Notes: a model not told the origin generated them from the sequence alone. Positions 24,921 through 36,697 are shown, numbered from the stretch's first letter. The stretch is 64,000 bases of DNA from Phallusia mammillata (GCA_003260075.1 QLIY01000587.1:38897-102896); one strand, 5' to 3'. Translations and numbers: made by a program.

Positions 24921-25735
24921 CTGAAAAAACGTGCTGTGATTCTTATAGTCAACATTTTCTGGGTATAGTTCGTAAATAGGTGATGTTATTTTCCAGCCAT
25001 ATGGCGCAATGTGCAAAACATCTGCATACGCGATTGTCTGTAGATTACTAATCCACTTTGCGCAACCAACAACTTCCGGAACTTTGTTTGAATAAGTGAA
25101 TCGGTTTCGTAACATATGGAGCAACGCCAAACGGTTTAATTTTAGCATGTAGAAACTAATTAAACCAGCCAAATGATTTGTTTACGCCACGTGACGACAG
25201 AACTCACAATGCCCCTTTTCTCTTTTATATTATACCACTATTTCTTGCCTACCACAAATTATAAGTTATGCAATCAAGTACATAAAAATTGAAATCATTA
25301 ATTACAGCGTAGCTGCAGCGCGTTTCGCCCTGATTCAAAAATTGTGCCTTCCACTTTTTGTGCTTTGCAAGGGCTACTCTGAAATACGCAATCCACGCAA
25401 TCTAGTAAAAAAACTTTTGACGGTTAGGGGTATTGGGGCCAGGGTGAGGGTTTGTAATAGAAATATTTAATCTCAGATACTCATTTTGGGGGTAGTAATG
25501 TTACATGCGTTAAAATGCAATTAATACCATACGATGTGTGGTACCAACCCCAACGCATGTTTACCAAAATGATAACCACAAATGTGGCAAATGTGTAGAT
25601 AAACAAGCAAAGTAAATAAGTCATGTCGTTTGCTAAAAGTTGGCTAATCGTCACAGGGAAACCTGTTTTAGGCCCATTTATCCAGTTGTCAAAAATAATT
25701 CCCAAAACGTCGCAAAAAGCAGAAAAAGATGACAT
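24921..25735 (-). CDS. Doubtful two-exon membrane protein fragment
   Basis: Exon 25565-25735 (MSSFSAFCDVLGIIFDNWIN to FATFVVIIL) with a GTAAAC donor, and exon 24921-25037 (TIAYADVLHIAPYGWKITSP to HSTFFQ) with CTACAG acceptor and GTTAGG donor, both phase 0. Together they give 96 residues with one hydrophobic helix (LLCLFIYTFATFVVIIL). No downstream exon was found and no family is recognised. It may be the 5' end of a gene, a pseudogene remnant or chance. Confidence 0.25.
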
Positions 25736-26280
25736 CTTCCAGAATATAGCTTAAAAAGCTTGTATATTAAATTTGTTTTTCCTGTCGTATGTGTATAACT
25801 AGTAAAATTTAACACTACAAAGAATTTGGTAAATGTGTTTTGAAAAACACGTCAAACAATAGGTTTTGATGCGGGGATTTACCTTGGTAACCAAGGGAAG
25901 GTTTTAAATAATCCTATACTTTTCAGATTGCATGTTGTTAGAACTTCTTTATTTAAATTTAGGATAGAATTTTTGTCATTTGGTATGGTAACAAATTGTT
26001 TCTGCCACATTTTAGTTTCTGAGTACAATGCAAATATTAAAAAATAGAAACACAATAGCTAACTGCTGTGCCAAGGATGTAAAAAAGAGAAAGTTGCATC
26101 TACTTCATGATGCTTTAATAGGCGTATTAATTTTTGCTGTGTTGGCGCTGTTAATAAGTTTGTAAAATTGAATGATTCATTAAAATTGACTGATTGATTG
26201 TACAAAATTTAAAAAGTTATGAAATTTTCTGTGATGTTTAATGCATTTTTATTGCAGCTGCACGTTTTGCACACAGCCAG

Positions 26281-26309
26281 ATGTTTTCTTGTTAAAAATG
26301 ACAAAATAA
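26281..26309 (+). promoter_or_regulatory. Two minimal upstream ORFs before the TRPV start
   Basis: ATG TTT TCT TGT TAA (26281-26295) and ATG ACA AAA TAA (26298-26309) lie in the leader just after a TATTGCAG acceptor-like site at 26259. They could dampen translation if the leader contains them. Inference only. Confidence 0.4.
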
Positions 26310-26322
26310 TTCAATTGTAACC

Positions 26323-28851
26323 ATGAAAAGTGTGAAGAAATTCTTCTATATTACGACAAAGGGTGCAATTGACACAGATTCAGAATGGAAACAGCAAAAC
26401 GAACAGATGAAAAATAATGAAATTTATAAAATGGCCAACTTTAGTGGTGGAGGGACACTTGTTGATGTTTATGACCAAAATGGGCCCAAAGAGCCGATTG
26501 CAAAGAAAAAGACAAGAGTTCAGGAATATTTCAACACAAAAATCAGGAAGGAATATCTTCACGAAGATAGCTGCACCATGACTAAGGAGATGTATCACGA
26601 TTGGTCGTGTAAGCAGCGAAAACATGCCAACAAACTCATGAAGCATAAGGAAAAAAATGAGACTGTTGTCGACGGCGTTATTGAGGATGACGTAGCTACT
26701 AATTACTCAGTAGACTCGTTTCAAACCTTAATGAAAAACTACAACGAACACAGCATCAAATGGAAAATCGACAAGCGTGGAGCTGTTGGAGAAACTCCAA
26801 TGCACATTTTGTTTCTTAACAATACAGAAAAGCACATAAATATTGCCCGAGCAATTCTTGAGATTTACCCCGAGCTCGCTATTGATCTTTACGAAGGCTT
26901 GGAGTATTTCGGAGAATCCTGCTTGCACTTAGCAATCATCCAGGAAAACGTTCAAGCCGTGAAGCTTTTACTGAGCACAGGAGAGCACCTTGAAAAAATC
27001 CGCCATGCCCGAGCTCAGGGAAAGTTTTTTCGACCGGTTGATGTCAAAAGAGGAGACGTTAAACTCCGCAAGCATAAGTTTGAAGGCTATGCTTACTATG
27101 GGGAATTTCCTCTGTCGTTTGCTGCTAGCTCAGGGAATCGTGAGATCTATGACCTTTTGATCAAACACGGCTGCAACCCAACATTGAGGGACAAATTTGG
27201 AAACACCGTCTTACATTTAACAGTGATTCACAATCAGCCTGATATGTACTACCATGCTGTGAAGCACAGTCAATGGTCAGCACAGCCCGATGTTCAGAAT
27301 CATGATGGGCTGACACCACTTGCTTTGGCGGCGAAACTTGGCCGTAAGGAAATGTTTGAGAAGATTCTGGAAATTTCTTCTAAGGAATACTGGTCGTACA
27401 ACACAGTTACATGTTCAGTTTACCCTCTGAAATCGCTGGACACCATTGGTCCAAACGGTAAAACTGATTGGAACTCAGCCCTGATGATGATAATTCGTGG
27501 CAAGAAACCAGGCCACCTTGACATGGTTTCCAACAATGTGGTGCACCAGCTTCTGAAGGAAAAGTGGAAGCATTTTGCCAAAGCGAAGTTCCTTCGTTTG
27601 CTGTTCTACTATGTACTGCACATCGCAATTATGTCTACTGCTGTGTATCTTAGACCTGACAATCAGAGAGATCTTCGGTATGGAACCAGTCCCACTGATA
27701 TTGCCCGGTATGTGTTTGAGGCACTGACTGTATTAATCTGTTCCAGTGTTCTTTTCTATGTCTGTAGAGAAATCCACTTGGAGTCCCTAAATGGATTTTT
27801 ACAAAATGTCATCACTATTCCATCCAGGGTGGTCTACCTCATTGCAACGATTCTTTTGCTTCTCTGCATTCCATTCAGATTCCTTGAGCTCTATGATGTT
27901 GAAATTTGGCTTCTTGTCTTTGCCATTCCCGGTTTATGGTCGTATTTGTTATTCTTTCTGCGCAGCTTGTCTCGTTTTGGGCCATTGATTATTATGATCT
28001 ACAAAATCCTGACCTCAGACTTGTTCCGTTTCGTCATTATTTACATCATAATAATCTTGACATCGACAGTTGCATTCCACTACCAGTATGAGGGAGAAAA
28101 CATTACAGCCTTTCTCACACCTCAAGGCAGTGCTATGACTCTCTTCCAAATGAGTTTCGGTGAGTTTGATTACCCAAACATTCTGAGGGGCAAGTACACT
28201 TCTCTTTCTATTATTCTTTTCATCATATTCATGGTGATTGTGCACATTCTGCTCTTAAACATGCTCATTGCCATGATGACTCGAACCTTCGATAAGATCA
28301 CAAACCGATCAGAGAAGGTTTGGAAACAACAGTGGGCAGCGATGGTTGTAATCATGGAAAGATCACATAAAAATTCACAGAAGCGAGAATTCCAGCAGTT
28401 GTACGACATGAATATCAACACTGAGCGTGTTTCCAGCGAAGGTGCAGCCGTTACTGAACAGGATATGAATGAAAACATTGATTATGATTCCCGGGCATTG
28501 ATGGTTATCAGACATCAAACAACTTCTGAAACCGAGCGGCGTCGAACCGTGCAGAGAGGCTGGAGATCAATTGGTAAGAAAGCAGTCGAAGCAAAAGTTG
28601 CTGCTCAAGAAGCAGAAGCACAAGCAAAGTTGCAGATCCACAGTCTCGCTGGAATGACGAGTTTTCTGTCAGAACATGCTCCCAGAGAGCCGGAGTTCGG
28701 AGAGGAAGATGACGCTGATGACAATCCCGCTGAAAACCTCCTAACGACTGTTACATCGCAGCTACAGAAATCATTTTCAAGGCGCAACAGTACAGTTTCA
28801 AATGCCGGAAGCACGTCCAGTCACATACATACAGTCAGTGGTGCTGTATAG
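26323..28851 (+). CDS. TRPV-type cation channel, single coding exon
   Basis: 842 aa, uninterrupted. Residues 1-150 are a polar N-terminus. About 155-380 is an ankyrin-repeat domain (GETPMHILFLNNTEKHINIA, ESCLHLAIIQENVQAVKLLL, GEFPLSFAASSGNREIYDLL, GNTVLHLTVIHNQPDMYYHA, GLTPLALAAKLGRKEMFEKI). Six transmembrane segments follow at about 425-650, then the pore loop TPQGSAMTLFQMSFGEFDYP and the S6 motif LLLNMLIAMMTRTFDKI with a TRP-box-like KVWKQQWA. The C-terminus is basic, then acidic, with a coiled Ala/Glu stretch (AKVAAQEAEAQAKLQ). The ankyrin region and the FQMSFGEF pore resemble the invertebrate OSM-9/Inactive class more than vertebrate TRPV1-4, whose filter is GMGD. These channels carry Ca2+ in sensory or ciliated cells. 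The lack of introns is odd beside intron-rich neighbours. MANFSGGG at residue 38 is an alternative start. Confidence 0.93.
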   Translation: MKSVKKFFYITTKGAIDTDSEWKQQNEQMKNNEIYKMANFSGGGTLVDVYDQNGPKEPIAKKKTRVQEYFNTKIRKEYLHEDSCTMTKEMYHDWSCKQRKHANKLMKHKEKNETVVDGVIEDDVATNYSVDSFQTLMKNYNEHSIKWKIDKRGAVGETPMHILFLNNTEKHINIARAILEIYPELAIDLYEGLEYFGESCLHLAIIQENVQAVKLLLSTGEHLEKIRHARAQGKFFRPVDVKRGDVKLRKHKFEGYAYYGEFPLSFAASSGNREIYDLLIKHGCNPTLRDKFGNTVLHLTVIHNQPDMYYHAVKHSQWSAQPDVQNHDGLTPLALAAKLGRKEMFEKILEISSKEYWSYNTVTCSVYPLKSLDTIGPNGKTDWNSALMMIIRGKKPGHLDMVSNNVVHQLLKEKWKHFAKAKFLRLLFYYVLHIAIMSTAVYLRPDNQRDLRYGTSPTDIARYVFEALTVLICSSVLFYVCREIHLESLNGFLQNVITIPSRVVYLIATILLLLCIPFRFLELYDVEIWLLVFAIPGLWSYLLFFLRSLSRFGPLIIMIYKILTSDLFRFVIIYIIIILTSTVAFHYQYEGENITAFLTPQGSAMTLFQMSFGEFDYPNILRGKYTSLSIILFIIFMVIVHILLLNMLIAMMTRTFDKITNRSEKVWKQQWAAMVVIMERSHKNSQKREFQQLYDMNINTERVSSEGAAVTEQDMNENIDYDSRALMVIRHQTTSETERRRTVQRGWRSIGKKAVEAKVAAQEAEAQAKLQIHSLAGMTSFLSEHAPREPEFGEEDDADDNPAENLLTTVTSQLQKSFSRRNSTVSNAGSTSSHIHTVSGAV

Positions 28852-30221
28852 CTGTTAAGTTGTTGTGATGGTAATGAAACAGTATGTTGTGAATGTATTT
28901 TCTTACAAATCTCCCAACTGTTGCTGGTGTAGTTGTGAATTTCTATCATTAATATTGATTAGTACACACGCTCTGTGTCGATTTTTTTAAGTAACTTGTG
29001 TTTTTAGATTTTTGTATATTGCATAGTCTTCAATTATAACACATATTAAACCTTATTATGTAGCTTATTGCATTTTGTTTTCGTTTGCCTCCACAATCTT
29101 TTATTATATGCACTGTTACTTTTTATGCAGGGCTTTTGATATATTATGTAGCTGTAGAACATTGCACTTAGTTGTTACATTACGTTCCACTTGTTTTTAC
29201 TTTTCTTTAATTGAGCTTGTTGGTTACATAGTAGTGAATAGTGTAGTATCTACTTCATTGTTTACTACTTGAAGTGTGTGTTCCCTCCTTAATTGTGAAA
29301 ATTATTTATTGTGTGTTTTTTTTTGGACAAAAAATTCCTGAGCTTGTAGCATGTAAATTTGATGAATGTTCCCTATGTTAAACATCAAAACGCAAAATGT
29401 ACTTTCCCTTTTATTCAAACAGACTTACTGCATTTAAAAATGTTCTATTTTGTCAAGGAAATTTTAGTTACCATACCAACCGCTGAAAGTTTTAACATAT
29501 TTAAATTATTTCAGTCTTGTCTCTTTATTGTATAGATACACCAGTATTGCACATAGATGTTAGAAAGCATGGTGTGACCTAAATATTGTGGTACTAGTAT
29601 GTGAGGCCTAGTACGCGTTTAAGTCTCATCAAAGTATTGGATACCCTTATGTTGTGTGAATCATTTCCTGTTACTACACGCGAAAATACAATAGCAAGCG
29701 CTTACATGATACCTGACTGTCATTTGTATGTTATTTACATTTGCACCTATTCGCTCCGCTTTACCTTTTTGTATTGTATTGCATCAAATAATTTTGTGGG
29801 GAAATTTGTTTTTTAAAGTGAACATATTTGCAAAGTTTAGTATTGAATTGTTACTTTTATATTGCATGCAACAAAGTGAACTTAATTTTAGTTTCTTCTA
29901 ACTGTCAACGCTTGTACAAAGTCCTGTTTATATTTATGTCAAAAGCAACTTTATGAGCCAAATTCTACACTCTACCTTACTAAATCTATTTTGTACTGTT
30001 CAAATCTATTTCAATGGCTAAAGTAATTTTTATCTGTGAAATTTTGAGTTATTCACTATGCATAATTGAGCAAAAATACTTTTTAACTCAACTTGGAAAG
30101 CAAACATGAACAAAATGTTTTACTAAACTGTGTGTGTACATGTTGTTAAACTCACTTTTGTATTTTTAGGTGCTAAAATTTTGTACATTTGTAAATAAGC
30201 ACCTACCTGCTGCTGAACAGT
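28852..30221. other. TRPV 3' region and SLC35A upstream region
   Basis: AT-rich with no coding signal I trust. TTTTTAG at about 30170 could be an acceptor for a leader exon of the first transporter. Confidence 0.4.
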
Positions 30222-31859
30222 ATGAGTACGAGCACCGCAAAATATGTGGCCCTCTGCTTGTTAGTGCTGCAAAACTCTCTTATGATTCTGATGTTACGAT
30301 TTTCACGAAAAGTCCCCACTAACGGACCAAGATATGTTTCCACATCTGTCGTTTTTCTATCTGAGACGTTAAAGTTTACCACCAGTTTGGTCGTCATATT
30401 TTGCCAATCAAGTAAGTCTACCACAGGATTTGATATATTTTTTACTCTATCTTTAAATTTTTGACCATTTTTCAAAGCAAATCACCACTTTACCTATAAT
30501 CACAGTACTTTTATACCGAATCAGTTGATCACTAAGTTATATGTGAGTGTGCTGTGATAGCTGGTCAACACTTCAGGGCTGATCCCAGTAAAAAAAAACA
30601 GTCATCTTTACTTACTTTATCCATAATTGTAACTATTATATTGTATAACTAAAGTAAGTGCTTTCCATTTAACTTTACAAAATAAACAGAGCTGTTACGT
30701 TTGAAGGTGTTTGTTTAACATTTTTGGATACAATTTTAAGTTTAGTTAAATTATGATAAGATTTTGTAATAAAGATAAGACGTCTGTTGCATTTTTGCAG
30801 TTACTGTGTTTTAAGTTTTGAAATATAAATAACATATTCTTGTTTCAGATTATAACTTCAAGAAATTCTTCCATGATATTCATGGTGCAACCTTGGGTCG
30901 TCCATTTGACTTTTTTAAGATTGCTGTCCCTTCTGGAATTTACGCTGTGCAGAACAATCTACTGTTTATTGCTCTTTCTTACCTTGACGCTGCTACTTTT
31001 CAAGTAAGATGGTTGTGGGTTTCAAAAATCCCAGTGTTTAACCTAGGTGCCTATTCTTTCTTCTGCAAAGACAATTTCTTAGACATAAAACATGAATTTC
31101 TTTGAAGTATGTTGCATGTAAAATACTTTATCTACGGCCCATTATATTGCTATTATATTTTTGCACTAAACTGTTACATGCAAAAAAGCCTATTTTGTGA
31201 TTCAAAAACATTATACAAAAGTGCAGTAGAGGTTCAAAAGTGTCCCCCCCCCCTATATTTTTGCACTAAACTGTTACATGCAAAAAAGCCTATTTTGTGA
31301 TCCAAAAACATTATACAAAAGTGCAGTAGAGGTGTAACAAAAGTGCAACAAAAGATGGATAAAATAACTTAAAAACTAATATTTTGGTTTCAGATTTCAT
31401 ATCAATTGAAGATTTTGACCACTGCTTTATTTTCCGTTTTATTGCTAAAGAAATCATTGTCATCAGTACAGTGGGGATCTTTAGTGTTTTTAATGATCGG
31501 TGTTGCTATGGTGCAAGTAAGTAAGCCTTTCACTATATTAAATCCAAAAATGTATGTTACCTTATTATGCTTTTAATGAAAGGTAGGCTACCAGTTGAAA
31601 TTCAGCATGCAGCAAATATATAACTTTTCTTCTGTACACCAATAAAAAAAATTCTGTATTTTTAAAACCTGAAAAGAAAGATTCATCTGTGTTTGTACAT
31701 ATTTGTATGATTATTTAAGTTCATGAAAACACTAAGCCATTTGTGTTAAATTTCTGATATAGATATATATTGTCTTAACAGCATCATCAATACCTTAATC
31801 CCCCCCCCCATTCAGCATGCAGCAAATATATAACTTTTCTTCTGTACACCAATAAAATT

Positions 31860-31938
<79 letters not shown>

Positions 31939-34725
31939 ACGCACCAGCAAATAAAAGTTAATGAGGAAACTTATCATTAAAGTTGTCTTTAATGATACAA
32001 CAACAAAAAGTTTTGAAACGGAAATGTTGTGCGGCGCCCTTGGAAAATTGAAACAACGCACCAGGGTGTCGCAATGCACAGTTTGAGAACTACTGCCTTA
32101 TTCAAATAGAATAAAAAAATATTTTATTTGTACGATTTTTTTTTCAACTTTTCAGTTTCCTACTGATGCAGATGCAAAAACGGATATAGTTTGGAGCAAT
32201 CACTTATTTGGGTTGTTTGTGATTTTAATTGCTTGTATGTCAAGTGGATTTGCTGGAGTTTACTTTGAACTTCTTCTTAAACAACAAACATTTTCATTGT
32301 GGGTTCGAAATCTTCAAATGGGTAAGGAAAAAATAATTTGTTGACAAATATCAGCAACCTACAACATCTACTTTGCCTTATAAATTCCTTTCATGCATAA
32401 AAAAGATACCAAACTTGTTTTTATCACAATAAATGGTAAATTTATAGAGCTCTTCTGGCAATTGTATTTTTGCACTGATGTTTTGACATCCTGTATAGGT
32501 CGCCTTCATGCACTGTTATGTACATTCAGTGTTATTTACCCTGATCAAGGCAACCTGTATAGGACGTCGAAACATCGATGCAAAAATACAAAAGCCAAAG
32601 AGCTCTATAAATTTAAAATAATGCCTGGCAGCAACGGCTTATATATAATAAACGTTATTTTATCATTATTTTCAGGTGGTTTTGGAATTATTTTTGCCGG
32701 CATTCAAATGTGTTGGAATGATGGTGAAGCTGTTTCCAAATATGGAATACTACAAGGCTACAACAGTGCGGTTGTCATGGTGTTGTTATTACAGGTGAAT
32801 ACAGAGTTTTACTTTCACTGTGAAAAAAATTAAACTGATTTTTTTAAACTGATTAAGTTGCGGCAAGTATAGGTTATGAAGTATATAGGCTGCAGCCTTA
32901 ATAGTACAGCTTTTTCTAAAAATGATACGACACTTAGATTCTAGGACCAATTTTACACTCTTTGTTATTGTTTTCAGGGCATAAATGTTATGTTGTATTG
33001 TGTAATTGGTGTGTGGTACTCACTAAATTATACAACCCACACGGAGATGAAACTACCAATATGTTTGACGAGTCTAATAATATGGAGGCTCACACTTGAA
33101 AAACAGATGTTAACATAAGCACGCAAATTCAAACTAAGCGTGCAAAATTCAAACTAAATAGCCAGTAAGGCCTGTCAACTGAGTTAAAAATAAAATTAAG
33201 GCCCCCCCCCCAAACTAAGCGTGCAAAATTCAAACTAAATAGCCAGTAAGGCCTGTCAATTGAGTTAAAAAAATAAAATGAAGCAACTGTTACCACTTTC
33301 TGTCACAATGCTTTGAAAAGATTACTGTGATCCTACATTTAAAAACAGGACAAAGAAATTCCTTTCCAAAGCCACAATTTTACCCCTTTTGTTGTTTTTC
33401 TCCATAGGCTTATGGGGGACTTTTGGTGGCGTATGTCATTCAATTCACTGACAATATCATCAAAGGATTTGCAACATCACTCGCTATTATTGTTTCTTAC
33501 TTTCTCTCTTACCTCATGCTAGATGATCTTCATCCTACTTTGTAACCCCCCCCCCCTCGGTGGGCGGGCAACGCCTGAATGCGTTATGCTCACAATGAGT
33601 CCGTCGTCGAGCTGCCTGTTTTATTGCAAGTCCGTTGAATAATCTGTTATTTGATTGTTATGACTTAGACAGTTGGTGACTTCAATTTAGGGAACCATTG
33701 GGTTGGAGCAATGTCGCTCAAGTGTCTTAAACTCCTAATGTTTCAAGGAAAACATCTAGTTTCTATTAAAATTTTATACAAAAAAATGGTAGCTTGGCAT
33801 ATAAAATTATGCATTGACAACTTTTTCTTCCTGTAAACCTATGATTTGACCATCAATTTTTATGTGAAAAATAACGTGAAATTGTGGGTTTGTATTAACA
33901 CAAAAACAGTTAACCTCGGTTAATCTGATCCACCAATTTTGGACCAGATTAGGAGAAGATACGAATTGCCCCCCCCCCGTACACAATGTAATAAATCTAG
34001 AAACAGAGAACAAATAGTATTTGTTTGTTTCATTTTTATCCTCGGTGGGCGGGCAACGATTCAATGCTTTATGCTCACAATGAGTCCGCCGTCGAGCTGC
34101 CTGTTTTTATTTCAAGTTAGTTGAATAATCTTTTTCTTTGATTTTTTCGACTTAGACAGTGGGTGACTTCAATTTAGGGAACCCACGGGGTTGGAGCAAT
34201 GTCGCTCAAGTGTCTTAAACTCCTAATGGTCCAAGAAAAATCATCTATTTTCCTACTTAATTTTACACTAGTCAAGCATATAAAATTATGCACTGACAAC
34301 ATTGTGTTCAAGTTTTTTCTATAGTTTGACTATCAATTTTTAAATAATAGGAAATTGTGGTTTTGGGTAATGAAATAACCAAGTTGCCTTGGTTAATCTG
34401 AACCACCAAATTTGGACCAGATCCAGATTAAGCGATGTCGATTAGTTAAAGCCTTATCACATTACAAATTTTTGTACCCCAAGTTTTGTCCTAATTAGGT
34501 GAAGGTTTGGATTAACCCATATTGATTAGTTAAAGCCTTGCCACTTTGTCATTGGTACCTAAGTTTTCAATTTAACTGAGGTATACTGCATTGACAATTT
34601 TCAATGCATATGATTGACTATCATATTTACATTTCTGTTTTAGACTCTTCACATGCGGTGCTGCGATTGTCGTCATGTCAACGTTCTTGTACGGTCAAAA
34701 TGGTCAAAGAGTAAAGTCAAACTAA
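30222..34725 (+). CDS. SLC35A2/A3-like nucleotide-sugar transporter, copy A
   Basis: Seven in-phase exons: 30222-30411, 30849-31003, 31394-31516, 32156-32321, 32676-32794, 33408-33541, 34644-34725 (322 aa, normal for the family). Signature blocks are [107 protein letters not shown] and VMSTFLYG. Members are ten-helix Golgi antiporters that import UDP-galactose or UDP-GlcNAc (CMP-sialate for SLC35A1) in exchange for UMP or CMP. KGFATSL points to A2/A3 rather than A1; the substrate cannot be set from sequence alone. The donor of exon 6 is GTAA followed at once by a poly-C block. A second tandem gene follows at 37545. Confidence 0.93.
31153..31335. repeat. Tandem copy pair around poly-C 31244-31253
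   Basis: 31153-31243 and 31254-31335 are nearly identical intronic segments (tatatttttgcactaaactg start). The spacer is exactly 10 C. Confidence 0.8.
31861..31938 (+). repeat. Long poly-C block (78 bases)
   Basis: Follows a 50-bp copy (31810-31860) of 31597-31650, which itself follows a 10-C block. On the other side is a hAT right end. Intron 3 of transporter A. Confidence 0.85.
31939..32095. mobile_element. hAT right end, truncated by poly-C
   Basis: Ends gcacagtttgagaactactg at 32095; its complement begins cagtagttctcaaactgtgc, a standard hAT terminus. The left end is not present. Confidence 0.55.
32097..32112 (-). other. 16-nt match to the Ciona spliced-leader sequence
   Basis: On the minus strand the sequence reads ATTCTATTTGAATAAG, which is identical to the Ciona intestinalis spliced leader as I recall it. 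It is not followed by a GT donor, so it is not an intact SL RNA gene. It lies beside a hAT end in an intron. Confidence 0.35.
32438..32614. mobile_element. Inverted-repeat element with GGACGTCGAAACATCG
   Basis: Arms of about 60 bp: aaatttatagagctcttctg at the left and the near complement caaagagctctataaattt at the right. The core carries accctgatcaaggcaacctg and aggacgtcgaaacatcga, shared with 51896-51998 and 10035-10335. A non-autonomous MITE-like family. Intron 4 of transporter A. Confidence 0.65.
33123..33285. repeat. Tandem copy pair around poly-C 33202-33211
   Basis: caaactaagcgtgcaaaatt units at 33132 and 33211, with the following ~75 bp repeated. Ten-C spacer. Intron 5 of transporter A. 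Confidence 0.75.
33557..34430. repeat. Diverged copy pair 33557-33968 / 34040-34430
   Basis: Both start ctcggtgggcgggcaacg and include gctcacaatgagtccg(t/c)cg. The first copy is enclosed by 11-C and 10-C blocks. The pair differs by many substitutions and indels. Intron 6 of transporter A. Confidence 0.7.
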
Positions 34726-34824
34726 CTGACTTTGCAACATACTTTGGTGTATGACTAACCCATAGCTTGGTGTGTAAATCATGTTGCATTTTATGTAAAA
34801 AGGCAGTGTTACACCTCAAATCAT

Positions 34825-35210
34825 AATGCTGTGCCGAATTTAGTGGGACCTTTGGTACGTTTTGTTCTTTTTTTCTCTGCTTTTCAAAATATTCATCCAG
34901 CAGTTTCTTCAGTTATGGGCTGCATATTGTTTTGAGCCTGATTTTCTTCCGACTTGCATGCGTATGAACTTTCAGCATAAAATGTTGCAGAAAGACTAAG
35001 AAACTGATCACCCCCCCCCCCCATAATGCTGTGCCGAATTTAGTGGGACCTTTGGTACGTTTTGTTCTTGTTTTCTCTGTTTTTCAAAATATTCGTCCAG
35101 CAGTTTCTTCAGTTATGGGCTGCATATTGTTTTAAACCTGATTTTCTTTCAACTTGCTTGTGTACGAGCTTTCAGCATAAAATGTTGCAGAAAGACTAAG
35201 AAACTGATCA
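34825..35210. repeat. Tandem copy pair around poly-C 35011-35022
   Basis: cataatgctgtgccgaattt begins each ~185-bp copy. They differ at a few per cent of positions. Confidence 0.8.
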
Positions 35211-35451
35211 TGACAGAAAACCTGACTATTTGAACATGTGTGACATAATGGCAATAGACTCATTTAGGCGTGCTTCAAGCTACTAATTTATACAAAACTA
35301 GTTTGTGCAACAAAAATTTCAATGCATGTAGGTATTTATCTTCTGTGGGTGCAAATGCTTTTGAACTGACATATTTGGTTTATACATAAAGCATTGCTTT
35401 CTAAATAATTAAGAACATGTCTTTGACAAATATTTTAGCAAAGTTTTAAGC

Positions 35452-35777
35452 ATTACTTTGTGCAATTGTTTTGTTTTTCTGCTTAGACTTATGTGTAGCT
35501 GTTATTACAATGTAGAGAATATGTTGTATTTCAAAACAATCTGTATGGACAGTTTTTATCATCGCTTGCAATAGTTAAAATGCGTTTCAATTTAATTTGT
35601 ATGTACCAATATATATCTGAGATACCGTAATGTTATGAACTTTATGTGCCAACCATTTTAACTACCCAGAAGCTGCCGTTTGTAATGCACATTGTTTTGT
35701 TTTCCCCCCCCCCTACTTTGTGCAATTGTTTTGTTTTTCTGCTTAGACTTATGTGTAGCTGCTATTACAATGTAGAG
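35452..35777. repeat. Copy pair showing an empty and a filled hAT site
   Basis: 35452-35520 reads through ttacaatgtagag into aatatgttg. The second copy (35714-35777) reads the same ttacaatgtagag and then enters CAGGGGTCACCAACC, a hAT terminus. The spacer is 10 C (35704-35713). Confidence 0.8.
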
Positions 35778-36072
35778 CAGGGGTCACCAACCTTTTTAAT
35801 GCCGAGGGCTACCTTAAGATCACCAAATTGCTCGCGGGCTACCAGTTGAAACATTAGCAAAAACACATTTAAAAAATTATACACCATACACAAAACTGAC
35901 GAAGTTATTTTTACGAAGTATTTTAAAACGAAATATTTTTAAACAAATGCTAATATTGTGTAAGAGTTCACGAAGATTTGTAGAGCGTTTAATCATTGAC
36001 CTGCTCACAAAGCAGGGTTGTATGTAGTTCACAATCACAATGATACAACAATTTCTCCTTTACTAATAAAAG
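35778..36072. mobile_element. hAT element left portion, right end lost
   Basis: Begins caggggtcaccaacctttt and continues with an interior of no coding signal until the poly-C at 36073. The matching right end is not visible. Its insertion point is defined by the empty allele at 35520. Confidence 0.6.
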
Positions 36073-36299
36073 CCCCCCCCCCACAATAATTTAATGACAA
36101 AAATACTGGCAATAATGAATGTAAAAGGTGGCATCCTTTATTCACTGGTATGTAGGTAATTTTTTCATTAACAGATGTATTAAGGGATAAAACAGAACAA
36201 AAACATTACTTCTATATTCCTTTATTTATGTGCGGTGATCCTATTGTTACCTAACAAACAGTGCAAAATGTGTTTTCTTTCCTTTCTATTGATTTAAGT

Positions 36300-36409
36300 C
36301 AGGATTGGGGAATCTGCAGTTTAAAAGTTGAATGCACAACATAGTAAAAAATATAAATGAAAGACAAATTTTTATGTGCCTTTCTGAACATTAAGAATCT
36401 CCACCCCTG
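36300..36409. mobile_element. Short hAT-type MITE (110 bp)
   Basis: Ends caggattggggaatct and agaatctccacccctg are inverted repeats. Flanks are atttaagt and gtttaagc (6/8). Confidence 0.6.
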
Positions 36410-36697
36410 GTTTAAGCAGTTGGCAACTTTCTATCATCTTTTTGAGCATGTAAGCTGCTTGGTAAAGCAAAAATGAAAAATAATAAATGATTAAACAAGC
36501 ATCTTATTTGTGATAATATTTTAAGTTGATAAAATTTCTGCAGAAAGTTTTGTGTCTATCAGATACTGTTAACCATTTTTTATGGGTATTAAATAACTGT
36601 TTTTATTTCAACAGAAAACAGTTTTAAACCGTCTTTTGTAAATTTTAAAGATTTTTACTCACATGCACAATGATGCGTTAAACATAACAATAAAGTA

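Noticed and set aside
31795-32079. Glycine-rich minus-strand protein
   Set aside because: Produced by the poly-C block at 31861 and a hAT end inside an intron of transporter A.
32978-33117. Alternative exon of transporter A after TTTTCAG ([18 protein letters not shown])
   Set aside because: It has an acceptor-like site but does not match the family; the true exon 6 at 33408 gives [12 protein letters not shown], which does.
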